Source: Uliginosibacterium gangwonense DSM 18521 (GTDB taxonomy: Bacteria > Pseudomonadota > Gammaproteobacteria > Burkholderiales > Rhodocyclaceae). Taken from it: 64,000 bases of DNA. Of this stretch, positions 8,221-15,256 are shown in pieces. Under the pieces are notes generated by a model. That model had not been told where the DNA came from and ran no database searches. It worked only from the letters and a program-made list of their open reading frames with translations. Within the stretch, counting starts at the first letter, position 1. Every line of letters starts with the position of its first letter. Made by a program: the position numbers and the translations under genes. The stretch spans positions 77,338 to 141,337 of the forward strand of contig NZ_KB892865.1 of assembly GCF_000373965.1 (NCBI RefSeq), written 5' to 3'.

Positions 8221-8469
8221 ATGGCACGTCAAAAATCCGTCGTTCTGTCCGCCGCCGAAAAGAAGGAAGTCGTGGCAGGTCTCAAGGATCAGATCAAACA
8301 GATCACCACAGACCTCAAGCAACTGGACAAGGACCACAAGGCCGTGGTCAAAACTCACGAGGCCACCATCAAGGCTCACGACAAGGCGGTTGCCGCTGCA
8401 ACCAAGGCGCTGGAAGCCGCACGCGCCAAGCTGGAAGCGATTCAAACTCCTGCGGGCGCAGCAGCATAA
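8221..8469 (+). CDS. Ala/Lys-rich coiled-coil protein (82 aa)
   Basis: The gene is preceded by AAGGAG at a good distance and starts at ATG 8221. Nearly the whole product is a single predicted coiled coil (GLKDQIKQITTDLKQLDKDHKAVVKTHE...), with many Lys and Ala and no Cys. It is the last gene before a strong terminator, so it closes the second transcription unit. Function unknown; a scaffold or DNA-compacting role is only a guess. Confidence 0.6.
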   Translation: MARQKSVVLSAAEKKEVVAGLKDQIKQITTDLKQLDKDHKAVVKTHEATIKAHDKAVAAATKALEAARAKLEAIQTPAGAAA

Positions 8470-8483
8470 TCATTCTACGCCTT

Positions 8484-8522
8484 GGGTTATGCCCATAAAG
8501 GCATGGGCATAACCCCCTTTCT
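8484..8522 (+). terminator. Rho-independent terminator after the 8221 gene
   Basis: A perfect 13-bp inverted repeat (GGGTTATGCCCAT and its complement) with a 6-nt loop spans 8484-8515 and is followed by CCTTTCTT. It lies 15 nt after the stop codon and separates the polymerase-side operon from the genes at 8587 onward. Confidence 0.85.
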
Positions 8523-8586
8523 TCACGGTTTGGCGTGCAACACAAAGTCACAAACTAGATCCGCTCGATACATCTGGAGACAAAGC

Positions 8587-9066
8587 GTGAACAATAATGT
8601 AGTGATCAGCGCCAAAACACTTGGTACTGGCACAGACGCGGTGATTTACTCGATCAGCGCAATCAGCTTTAATGGGGAACGGTTTCAGCGATTCATCGAC
8701 ATCGATAGCTGTCTCAACCTGGGTTTGACTGTCGATGGCCGCAGCATCAGCACACTCGTTGACGAAGGTGGGCACGATGGCATGACTGTCAGCCTACAAC
8801 AGGCACTGATGGATCTGCGCGAATTCACCGCGTGGGAAGAAGTCACCGTCTGGCTGGATATGGCACAGCACACCGCGGCACAGCTTGACACAGCCTATCG
8901 TCGCGCCGGGTTGTCGCTCCCCTGGCGGTTCTGGAATCTGCGCGACATCAATACCGCTGTTGGTGAAACACTGACCATTCATGGCAACAGCGAAGTCGTC
9001 GCGGAAGAGAGTGTTCGCGCACTGATGCCTGTCCTGGGGACACAGCATGCCCTCCGTCAAGCCTGA
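8587..9066 (+). CDS. RNase T/DEDD-type 3'-5' exonuclease homologue with lost catalytic residues
   Basis: GTG 8587 is chosen because GGAG lies 7 nt upstream and earlier in-frame codons fall in the terminator. The 159-residue protein follows phage DEDD exonucleases of the D-(I/L)-E-T-L-G-T ... VILSIGAV.F type. Here motif I reads SAKTLGTGTD, so the D-x-E pair is S-x-K. The region matching VWGNG..FD reads VWLDMAQHTAAQL. The fold-defining stretches remain (YSISAISFNG, LPWRFWNLRDI). It is therefore probably catalytically inactive but structurally intact. It may bind nucleic acid or a partner protein. It overlaps the next gene by 20 nt. Confidence 0.65.
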   Translation: MNNNVVISAKTLGTGTDAVIYSISAISFNGERFQRFIDIDSCLNLGLTVDGRSISTLVDEGGHDGMTVSLQQALMDLREFTAWEEVTVWLDMAQHTAAQLDTAYRRAGLSLPWRFWNLRDINTAVGETLTIHGNSEVVAEESVRALMPVLGTQHALRQA

Positions 9067-9448
9067 GAACACCTTCATCCATTCGGTGCACCGACACCTT
9101 TCACCCAGCACTTACCACGAAAAGATGAACAACCCCTACCACGGGGGAACACCTGACGTCTGGTATTCCGGGAACGCAGGAGACCTGTGGGTGGAATACA
9201 AATTCCTGCCGCGTGTGCCACAGCGCAGCATCGTGGTCGCCAATCTGTCAGAGTTGCAGAAAGACTGGCTTGAGCGGCGTCATGAGGAAGGGCGGACAGT
9301 TGCAGTCATCGTTGGCTGCCCGTCTGGTGGCATCATCCTGCGTGATCCTGAAGAATGGACGGCGACTTTTACTGCCGTCGAGTACAATAATCGGTTGTTA
9401 GACCGCAAGCAGATAGCGGCCTGGATCGCGCAAACAACCACGAGGTGA
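9047..9448 (+). CDS. VRR-NUC-type PD-(D/E)XK nuclease
   Basis: The 133-residue protein starts inside the end of the preceding gene. The motif GGTPDVWYSGNAGDLWVEYKF carries the PD...E-x-K signature of small restriction-like nucleases (D in TPD, E and K in VEYK). It is preceded by an N-terminal helix and followed by a helical region with Leu/Trp. VRR-type nucleases in phages cut branched or damaged DNA, so a role in recombination or resolving replication intermediates is likely. It shares its transcription unit with the degenerate exonuclease. Confidence 0.7.
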   Translation: MPSVKPENTFIHSVHRHLSPSTYHEKMNNPYHGGTPDVWYSGNAGDLWVEYKFLPRVPQRSIVVANLSELQKDWLERRHEEGRTVAVIVGCPSGGIILRDPEEWTATFTAVEYNNRLLDRKQIAAWIAQTTTR

Positions 9449-9450
9449 CT

Positions 9451-9576
9451 ATGCTCCGCGCCCTGGTTACAGCGACTCGCGTCGCTGGCCTTACTTACAG
9501 CTTGCTGTCTTCGACAATCTTGATTGGTTTCCTTCTTGTGGGGGTTGCCAAGAGTGTTGCGAAGCGCAATGGCTGA
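9451..9576 (+). CDS. Small membrane protein (41 aa)
   Basis: The ATG follows the nuclease stop by two bases, with GAGG just upstream. The residues YSLLSSTILIGFLLVGVA form one membrane-spanning segment flanked by basic residues on both sides (TATR and AKSVAKRNG). No family is recognised. It resembles the small membrane ORF at 2572 only in general layout. Confidence 0.45.
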   Translation: MLRALVTATRVAGLTYSLLSSTILIGFLLVGVAKSVAKRNG

Positions 9577-9602
9577 GTGACGACGGAATAGGGGATTACA
9601 GA

Positions 9603-10010
9603 ATGAGCCAAATCAGATCCAGCAAAGGGATTTACGACCTGCTTGAGAAGCACTTGCGGTCCGCAGCATATCCAATGACCTGTGTGAACTTGATGGACAT
9701 TGAGGAAATTCGTCGTGAAGCGCTCAAGGAGTACGGTAAGGACGTGCGCATAACGACGAACAAGCTCTCTGATCTGCTGGGCTTCATGTGGCGTCGCGGT
9801 CTGCTGACTCGCTACCCAGCTCCGAAGGACGGCGACTCCCTCGCAAAGTACGCGTATATCTGGGATAAGCAAGAGGACGCTCGTCCGACCCCCTCCCCTA
9901 TTCCGTCGCCAGCTTCTTCAAGACGCAAAACAAGCGTTCAGATCGAAGAGATTCCTGGCGGGGTTGTTATCGAATTCGACAAGTTCACCATCACAGTAAA
10001 AGCAAAATAA
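9603..10010 (+). CDS. Winged-helix-like phage protein (135 aa)
   Basis: The N-terminal 85 residues look like a winged helix: helices in GIYDLLEKHLRS and IEEIRREALKEYG, a recognition-like LSDLLGFMWRRGLLTRYP, then a beta wing ending in YAYIWD. A Pro/Ser linker follows, and then a short C-terminal beta segment (GGVVIEFDKFTITVKAK). It may be a DNA-binding regulator within the module. A hairpin 14 nt downstream closes the unit. The gene at 12834 has a comparable two-part layout in reverse order. Confidence 0.55.
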   Translation: MSQIRSSKGIYDLLEKHLRSAAYPMTCVNLMDIEEIRREALKEYGKDVRITTNKLSDLLGFMWRRGLLTRYPAPKDGDSLAKYAYIWDKQEDARPTPSPIPSPASSRRKTSVQIEEIPGGVVIEFDKFTITVKAK

Positions 10011-10023
10011 CTGGCTTAAAGAC

Positions 10024-10047
10024 CATCCCATGCCCAGGCATGGGATG
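10024..10047 (+). terminator. Hairpin downstream of the 9603 gene, weak terminator
   Basis: CATCCCATGC and GCATGGGATG form a 10-bp stem with a 4-nt loop, 14 nt past the stop codon. No T-run follows (AATAAAGC), so it may need Rho or act as a processing or stability hairpin. Confidence 0.5.
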
Positions 10048-10097
10048 AATAAAGCATTCAACACCCGGCACTACAACGGCACAGTCACACCCACAAA

Positions 10098-10128
10098 TCT
10101 AACAGTGTCTAATATTATATATCAGAGA
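10098..10128 (+). promoter_or_regulatory. Second copy of the phage operator-like element
   Basis: TCTAACAGTGTCT (10098-10110) and TATCAGAGA (10120-10128) repeat the arrangement seen at 6697-6727 with identical spacing. The spacer is AT-rich (AATATTATA), as expected for a promoter core. It ends 12 nt before the ATG at 10141, so the transcript of the third unit may have a very short leader. Confidence 0.45.
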
Positions 10129-10140
10129 CCATAAGTCGCC

Positions 10141-10803
10141 ATGAACACCAACCGAGTCGGTACTTCACATTTCGTTTCACAAGATGCAGCCATCAAGTAT
10201 TACAGCGAGCAGTTTGTCGACGAAGCGGGTGTCAAACAAAAGCTTGAGGCCGGTGAAATTCACATTGGTGCTCCACACACAGAGCAAGGGCAGATTGCCA
10301 AACTCGACATGGATGGCCGTTACTACATTACGCCCACTGCCAAGCCCGAAGCACCAAGCCTCCCAAAAATCTTACGTTGTACGTGGACGCTAGATTTACC
10401 CGAAGGCTTTGGAACAGGATATGAATACAGCATCGTCAGACGTGACAGTTCCAGGTCGTTCGACACACGCCCAGAGGACAACCTGCTGCACCACGTGTTG
10501 ATGGCTCTCCCCGGTGTAGATGGGCTCACCTATTGCCCAGGCGCAGAAGCAGTAGATGTCTCGGGCACTTTGCTTGAAATGGAACGTGCCCGACGACAGA
10601 TCTCAGAAATTCTGCACAAATACCCGAGCCGCAAACAATACAGCTTGCGACTTGATGGGCTAAAGCTGTCTGCCTGGGATGACAAAGCAGATCGTTGCAT
10701 AGAGGCAGAACGGAGTGTGGATGTTCTTGAAGACCCCCTCATCGACCAGTTCATCCGTTTGATAGATCAGCTTGATCAGGCACAGTCACACCCAACTCTC
10801 TAA
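10141..10803 (+). CDS. Conserved phage/plasmid protein (220 aa), unknown
   Basis: The N-terminal 65 residues (TSHFVSQDAAIKYYSEQF ... KLEAGEIHIGAP ... LDMDGRYYIT) form a module found at the start of uncharacterised phage and plasmid proteins. It appears to be a small alpha/beta unit ending in D-G-R-Y-Y. The rest has an antiparallel beta-rich stretch and a helical C-terminus. No catalytic motif is visible. It is the first gene after the operator-like element and has only a weak ribosome-binding site. Confidence 0.55.
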   Translation: MNTNRVGTSHFVSQDAAIKYYSEQFVDEAGVKQKLEAGEIHIGAPHTEQGQIAKLDMDGRYYITPTAKPEAPSLPKILRCTWTLDLPEGFGTGYEYSIVRRDSSRSFDTRPEDNLLHHVLMALPGVDGLTYCPGAEAVDVSGTLLEMERARRQISEILHKYPSRKQYSLRLDGLKLSAWDDKADRCIEAERSVDVLEDPLIDQFIRLIDQLDQAQSHPTL

Positions 10804-10811
10804 CGGAGTCT
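10799..10811 (+). promoter_or_regulatory. TCTAAC-N4-TCT motif overlapping a ribosome-binding site
   Basis: TCTAACGGAGTCT contains the GGAG (10805-10808) that serves the GTG start at 10817. The motif lies in the stop/start junction of two genes. Occupancy by a protein here could act on translation of the downstream gene as well as on transcription. Confidence 0.35.
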
Positions 10812-10816
10812 CAATT

Positions 10817-11530
10817 GTGAACACATATAACGTCAGAGTCCGTCGCCTCTACAGAGAAGAGCGCAGCAAGAACCTGCCTGCATCAATGGCACTGATTCAT
10901 GCTCGTTACGAAGCAAAGTTTGGCGAGAAGTCAGTCAAGCGTCACATTCTTCCCGATCAGCATGAAGCCAGTGACGGTGAAGAAATCCACTTACTCACCA
11001 ACGGCTGGAAAATCAGGGTCAGGTTTCAACGTGATGAAGATCACAACGCACCCTGGAGCGACTGCGACGGCATGGGGGTTGTCTGCGATGGACACGGACA
11101 CCCCGGAGAACACAACGAATATGAAGAATGGGTTCTCAACTCTGAGCACGGCTGGTATCGGTGGTACGACTGGAAGGCCACGCTTCCGGAAGCAATCCGC
11201 GACGACTGGGACGCTCCACCCTATCGCACTGGCACCAAGCGCGAACAAGCCATGCGGGCCATGAAATCAAACTATGAGTTGCTGCGTCGCTGGTGCAACG
11301 ACGACTGGTGGTACATCGGCCTGATCGTCACCCTGCTCGACGAAGACGACACCGAATTGGCCGAGGACTCGTGCTGGGGCTTTGAATCGGACGCGATGAA
11401 CTACATCACCGAGCAGGTTCGCTCTTGGGCAGCACACATGATCGTCGAGGAACGCACGTCCCGGCGCAAGGCAGCCCATGCAGCACGGGTCGCACGGCGC
11501 TTCTCCGACGCGATGGCCGGCGGAATCTGA
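10817..11530 (+). CDS. Uncharacterised phage protein (237 aa), Trp/His-rich
   Basis: GTG 10817 is preferred over an in-frame TTG at 10772 because GGAG lies 8 nt upstream and the TTG falls in the preceding gene. The protein has a Cys/His/Asp-rich middle (DCDGMGVVCDGHGHPGEHNEY), then clusters of Trp (WYRWYDWKATLPEA, WCNDDWWYIGLIV), and a basic C-terminal helix. The C-D-G-x-G pattern could bind metal. Similar proteins occur in phage and plasmid genomes without assigned function. No enzyme class is suggested. Confidence 0.55.
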   Translation: MNTYNVRVRRLYREERSKNLPASMALIHARYEAKFGEKSVKRHILPDQHEASDGEEIHLLTNGWKIRVRFQRDEDHNAPWSDCDGMGVVCDGHGHPGEHNEYEEWVLNSEHGWYRWYDWKATLPEAIRDDWDAPPYRTGTKREQAMRAMKSNYELLRRWCNDDWWYIGLIVTLLDEDDTELAEDSCWGFESDAMNYITEQVRSWAAHMIVEERTSRRKAAHAARVARRFSDAMAGGI

Positions 11531-11544
11531 AGAGGAGAACAATC

Positions 11545-11742
11545 ATGATGTACGCATTCAATGCCGAAACATCGAACGGAGCAGAGAAAGGCCTTGTCTT
11601 TGGTTCTGATCCAGAAGATGCCCAGTCCTACGTAGCAGAACAACTCGGCGTATCACCTGAGAGCGTAGTGATCATTCCTGAGTACGAGGATTTCATCGGG
11701 CATCAGTACGGCGGAATCGCGTTGCTCACAACAGGAGCATGA
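11545..11742 (+). CDS. Small acidic protein (65 aa), unknown
   Basis: An AGGAG site 7 nt upstream supports ATG 11545. The product is acidic and compact (GSDPEDAQSYVAEQLGVSPESVVIIPEYEDF), with an alternating beta-alpha-beta look and a Gly-rich end. No family is recognised. It lies in a series of short genes with near-zero gaps (the next ATG is two bases away). Confidence 0.5.
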   Translation: MMYAFNAETSNGAEKGLVFGSDPEDAQSYVAEQLGVSPESVVIIPEYEDFIGHQYGGIALLTTGA

Positions 11743-11743
11743 C

Positions 11744-12469
11744 ATGAAAGACATCAGCATTACCGATGATGTGCTCGATAGCCGTGACGTTGAGGCGAGG
11801 ATTGATTTCCTCAGAATTGGAAACGACTTTCTGCCTGAAGACGTAACTGCAGATGAGTTGCGCAAGTGGCTTAACAGCGAAATCGCATTTGGCGACGGCG
11901 ACGAGAGTGCTGGAGATGCTGCGGTCACGCACATCCGAGGTACGAAAGATCTGGATGATCTGGAGACCATGTGCGAGAGCATAGGCTTTTTCAGCGACGC
12001 TCTCCACATGGCCGGAGCACCCGACGACGCAGATGCCGCCGAGTGGTTCGAAGGGCTTTCTGAAGCTGAGCAACGTGGTGCCCTGGGCATCATTCAAAAA
12101 TACATCATCGACGGGCTGAACACAGACCCAGATCGAATCGCTTTCTGTGAGCAGTTCGACGTGGAGTATCAGCGCTGGTTTGATGGAGTCACGGACGATG
12201 TTGACGAACTCGAAGAACTTGCTGACTGGCTGGATCTGCGCGAACAGGCAGAGGCTTACAACATGGAATGGGGCCGTGGTGCCGCCCTCATCTCGGCTGA
12301 CCATTGGGCTACGTACTGTCAAGAGCTTGCGGAAGACATAGGGGCCATTCCGAAAGACGTGACGTGGCCTTGCAATCACATTGACTGGGAGGCTGCGGCC
12401 GAAGAACTGAAAAGCGACTACACCGAACTGGAAGTCGCAGGCCAGTCATTCTGGATAAGGAACACATGA
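11744..12469 (+). CDS. Highly acidic protein, candidate ArdA-like antirestriction protein
   Basis: The 241-residue protein is strongly acidic along its length. It starts with a DSRDVEARIDFL segment and ends with a region reading YCQELAEDIGAI, then CNHIDWEAAAEELKSDYT, then FWIR. The C-terminal I-D-W-E-x-A-A-x-E-L block resembles the C-terminal parts of ArdA-like antirestriction proteins and related phage proteins, which mimic B-DNA and block type I restriction enzymes. The acidity fits that role. The match is from memory and covers only part of the protein, so the name is tentative. It overlaps the next gene by four bases (ATGA). Confidence 0.45.
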   Translation: MKDISITDDVLDSRDVEARIDFLRIGNDFLPEDVTADELRKWLNSEIAFGDGDESAGDAAVTHIRGTKDLDDLETMCESIGFFSDALHMAGAPDDADAAEWFEGLSEAEQRGALGIIQKYIIDGLNTDPDRIAFCEQFDVEYQRWFDGVTDDVDELEELADWLDLREQAEAYNMEWGRGAALISADHWATYCQELAEDIGAIPKDVTWPCNHIDWEAAAEELKSDYTELEVAGQSFWIRNT

Positions 12470-12831
12470 ACATGAACGCCAACGAACTCGCATGTGCCCT
12501 GCGCCAGTTTACGGGCACGGATCACTGGTATCGCCATCCGCTCAACAGAAACATGCTCTACACAGATGGCGTCAAGTATTTCGCTGATAACGCAGGCAAC
12601 GGGGCGTATTGGTTTCTCGACATCTGTGCGACAGAACTCTACGAACTGCAAGCAGAAGAAGGCTTCATTTCGGTCTGGCTTGATGTGCAGGACGACAAGG
12701 CAATGATCGCTGCCGATGATGGCAACGACAAAGATCTCTATAGCAAGACCATCGAATACACCGACTGCCCTCCAGGCGAATGGAAATTCTTCTTTACGGA
12801 CAAGGTTCTGCTCCTTACTTCGGAATACTGA
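12466..12831 (+). CDS. DUF6876-like protein
   Basis: The 121-residue product contains QFTGTDHWYRHPLNRNMLYTDG near the start, followed by DNAGNGAYWFLDI and a short acidic half ending in EYTDCPPGE. This F-T-G-T-x-x-W-Y-R-H-P-L pattern is characteristic of a family (DUF6876, recalled from memory) seen in phages, plasmids and conjugative elements, with unknown function. The ATG overlaps the stop of the upstream acidic gene, implying coupling. Confidence 0.7.
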   Translation: MNMNANELACALRQFTGTDHWYRHPLNRNMLYTDGVKYFADNAGNGAYWFLDICATELYELQAEEGFISVWLDVQDDKAMIAADDGNDKDLYSKTIEYTDCPPGEWKFFFTDKVLLLTSEY

Positions 12832-12833
12832 AC

Positions 12834-13196
12834 ATGGAAATCAAAGTCACTCACACTCTAACGCTGTCTGAAGAAACCAAGTTTTTTCTGAAAGAGCTTT
12901 TCGGAAAGGTTCCTTCCTCCTCCACATCCTCCTGGCCTTTCCCTGAACGCCCGGAAGAAAGCCCTGCCTCACAGGCACCGAAAGAACGTCTCAATACCAC
13001 ACCGGAAGGTACAGCCACGACTCGCATCGGTGCAGAGACCAAGGCATCCATCCTGAAGGCACTGCCTGCAACGCTTGACGTGGTTGCCAAAAGCGTAAAA
13101 CGCCAGCCGCTGATTGTTCAGGATCTGCTCAAGCTCCTGTGGGAGCGTGGCGAGGTCAAGTTCGACGGCACCGAATACTATCGGGAAGGAGATTGA
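12834..13196 (+). CDS. Phage protein with C-terminal winged-helix-like domain (120 aa)
   Basis: ATG 12834 lies two bases after the preceding stop. The N-terminal beta strand (MEIKVTHTLTLSEE) is joined by a Ser/Pro linker to a C-terminal helical domain (TKASILKALPATLDVVAKSVKRQPLIVQDLLKLLWERGEVKFDG). That domain resembles a winged helix with a short wing (EYYREGD). It may bind DNA. The gene holds one in-frame copy of the TCTAAC-N4-TCT motif at 12857-12869, here encoding part of TLTLSE, so that copy may be coincidental. Confidence 0.5.
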   Translation: MEIKVTHTLTLSEETKFFLKELFGKVPSSSTSSWPFPERPEESPASQAPKERLNTTPEGTATTRIGAETKASILKALPATLDVVAKSVKRQPLIVQDLLKLLWERGEVKFDGTEYYREGD

Positions 13197-13197
13197 C

Positions 13198-14109
13198 ATG
13201 GCACGCAGACTTGCCACCACGAGAGAAGTCTTTCACGCCTGGGCCAGCCGTCGACATTCCAATGGCTTGTGTGGGAATGTGCGCTTCGATGGCCCTGTGC
13301 TGTTCAGTTACGCGGAGCCCATTGCCTATCTGCTTGATGATGAGCGCGTGATGATCCGTTCCGAACGCTTCAGCGTAACCACTTCCAGCCACCAAAGCCT
13401 CGCTGCAAGTGCCGTGCACCACACGCAGAGAATTTATGCACCGCACCTGCCCTCTCACCCACTCAGTGAGCCGGAAGACATCCGCATTGTGCATGCTGAA
13501 AATGACCGCCGGTGGCTCAAGCAGGCGGACGAGCTGCGGGCACGTTACCTGGAAAACAAGCGAAAGACCTCAGTTCTTCGGGAACTGAACACGGTTCTCA
13601 CTGAGCGTGACACCTACTCAACGTTCTTCGAGTTGGGGTGGACACGCCCGTCAATGGGCGAGATCGACGCACGTCTTGCCGAACAGGAGATAGAGTTTCA
13701 CCGCCAAGCCCTGGCAAGGCATGAACTGGCGATGAAACTCGCCCAGGAGAACGCCGAAGAACAACAAGAGGCACTGGCTGACTGGCGTAAGCACATCGTC
13801 CGTCGTTACCCGTACTTCGAACAAACAGCTCTAAGACTCTCACAAGATCTGACAGAGATAGAGACATCCAAAGGAGCGAAAGTACCTGTATCCGTGGCAG
13901 AAACGCTATGGAAGCTCGCCCAGAAATGCCGGGCAGCATGCACACAGTATGTGCCCGCGAACGTTCATTTCAGTGTAGGTGACTATCGGCTTCTCCGCGT
14001 GGAGAACGACGGCTCCCTGGTGATTGGTTGCCACACCATTCCGTTCTCGGAGTTGGAGCCTATTGCCGAGCAACTGGGGCTTTGCAACAAGGAGGCCGCT
14101 CATGTCTGA
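13198..14109 (+). CDS. Conserved phage protein with long helical C-terminal part (303 aa)
   Basis: ATG 13198 follows the preceding stop directly. The N-terminal domain (FHAWASRRHSNGLCGNVRFDG and SYAEPIAYLLD, then SVTTSSHQ) recurs in uncharacterised phage and mobile-element proteins. It seems to be a small beta-rich module. A long charged coiled-coil region (about residues 100-200) follows, then a C-terminal segment ending in GDYRLLRVENDGSLVIGCH. No active-site motif is evident. Strong AAGGAGG at its 3' end serves a tiny ORF described separately. Confidence 0.6.
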   Translation: MARRLATTREVFHAWASRRHSNGLCGNVRFDGPVLFSYAEPIAYLLDDERVMIRSERFSVTTSSHQSLAASAVHHTQRIYAPHLPSHPLSEPEDIRIVHAENDRRWLKQADELRARYLENKRKTSVLRELNTVLTERDTYSTFFELGWTRPSMGEIDARLAEQEIEFHRQALARHELAMKLAQENAEEQQEALADWRKHIVRRYPYFEQTALRLSQDLTEIETSKGAKVPVSVAETLWKLAQKCRAACTQYVPANVHFSVGDYRLLRVENDGSLVIGCHTIPFSELEPIAEQLGLCNKEAAHV

Positions 14110-14158
14110 AGTATTTATTGCGGGCTACAACGCTTTGGAGCAAACACGAAATGAATAG
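14102..14158 (+). CDS. 18-residue leader-like ORF before the ligase gene
   Basis: A perfect AAGGAGG (14089-14095) stands 6 nt before ATG 14102. The ORF encodes MSEVFIAGYNALEQTRNE and ends in TAG (14156-14158), overlapping the ligase ATG at 14151. The ligase start itself has little ribosome-binding sequence. The likely role is to deliver ribosomes to the ligase start by termination-reinitiation. Confidence 0.45.
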   Translation: MSEVFIAGYNALEQTRNE

Positions 14159-15020
14159 CAACTTCAAACCCATCCTCGCCTCGCCCGCAGACCTGAAGAA
14201 TCTGTCCTGGCCGCTGCTGGCGTCGGCCAAGCTCGATGGAATTCGCGCCATCGTGATTGACGGTGTTGTGCTCTCACGCAAGCTCAAACCGATTCCCAAT
14301 CTGCATGTGCAAAAACTCTTCGCCAAGTACGAGCACTTTGATGGTGAGCTGATCGTGGGAGACCCCACCAGCAAGAGCTGTTTCCGCGACACCACCAGCG
14401 GCGTGATGTCTGTCGATGGCGAACCAGATGTTAAGTTCTACGTGTTTGATCACATCGCAGAATCCAACGCACCCTACTCCAAGCGAATCAAGCGTGTGAA
14501 GGCCAGCAGCACGGCCAAGCATATCGTTCGAGTTGCCCAGCATCTTGTCCAGGACCTGGATCAGCTTCTCGCGCTGGAGAGGCAGCACCTGGATGCGGGG
14601 TATGAGGGCTTGATTCTGCGTGACCCGGAGGGCTGCTACAAGCACGGGCGCAGCACGGCCAGAGAAGGCATCCTGCTCAAGCTCAAGCGTTTTGAGGACA
14701 GCGAAGCCGAAGTCATTGGATTGGTTGAGCAGATGCACAACGGCAACGAAGCCACGACCGACAATCTGGGGCGCACCAAGCGCAGCTCACACAAGGCCAA
14801 CAAAACAGGCAAAGGCACGCTGGGTGCGTTACAGGTCCGCTGGGGCGAAATCGAGTTCGAAATCGGTACAGGCCTGGACGACGAACTCCGCCAGAAGATT
14901 TGGGACAACCAGAACCACTACATGGGCAAGCTGGTGAAGTTCAAATACTTCCCCGTAGGCGTAAAGGAAAAGCCCCGCCACCCTGTGTTCCTTGGGTTCC
15001 GCGATGCAAAGGATATGTGA
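14151..15020 (+). CDS. ATP-dependent DNA ligase (phage type)
   Basis: The 289-residue protein has the nucleotidyltransferase motifs in order. Motif I is AKLDGIR with the AMP-accepting K27, then FDGELIVG (motif III), YEGLILRDP (motif IV) and ILLKLKRF (motif V). A C-terminal OB-fold region carries TLGALQVRWGEIEFEIG and ends with VKFKYFPVG. Size and layout match T7-like phage ligases that seal nicks during replication. Translation may depend on the upstream 18-residue ORF, because no strong ribosome-binding site precedes ATG 14151. Confidence 0.92.
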   Translation: MNSNFKPILASPADLKNLSWPLLASAKLDGIRAIVIDGVVLSRKLKPIPNLHVQKLFAKYEHFDGELIVGDPTSKSCFRDTTSGVMSVDGEPDVKFYVFDHIAESNAPYSKRIKRVKASSTAKHIVRVAQHLVQDLDQLLALERQHLDAGYEGLILRDPEGCYKHGRSTAREGILLKLKRFEDSEAEVIGLVEQMHNGNEATTDNLGRTKRSSHKANKTGKGTLGALQVRWGEIEFEIGTGLDDELRQKIWDNQNHYMGKLVKFKYFPVGVKEKPRHPVFLGFRDAKDM

Positions 15021-15021
15021 C

Positions 15022-15231
15022 ATGCCCGAATACACCGTTGTTTGGGAAATACAAATCTCTGCTGAGAGCCATGAGGAAGCGGCTGCGGAGGCTCTTGAGA
15101 TCATGCGACGCCCAGACTCGATAGCCACTGTTTTTCATGTTACTGACAAAGATGACGTACAGGTTGTCTGCGACGCAGGAGAAGGTATCGTGCTGCGAGA
15201 TGAGAGAGAGCACGGTAAAACACAAACATAG
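15022..15231 (+). CDS. Small acidic protein (69 aa), unknown
   Basis: ATG 15022 is one base after the ligase stop. The product has a beta strand (EYTVVWEIQISAES) followed by a helix (HEEAAAEALEIMRRPDS) and a second beta-rich half (TVFHVTDKDDVQVVCD). This resembles a small alpha/beta fold found in many mobile-element ORFs. No function is known. Confidence 0.55.
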   Translation: MPEYTVVWEIQISAESHEEAAAEALEIMRRPDSIATVFHVTDKDDVQVVCDAGEGIVLRDEREHGKTQT

Positions 15232-15256
15232 TCAACCCAAAGTAGCCATATCAACC

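Noticed and set aside
13830-13860. Third copy of the phage operator-like element
   Set aside because: TCTAAGACTCTC followed by CAGAGA is close but has mismatches and a different spacing, and lies inside a gene; treated as chance or a degenerate copy.
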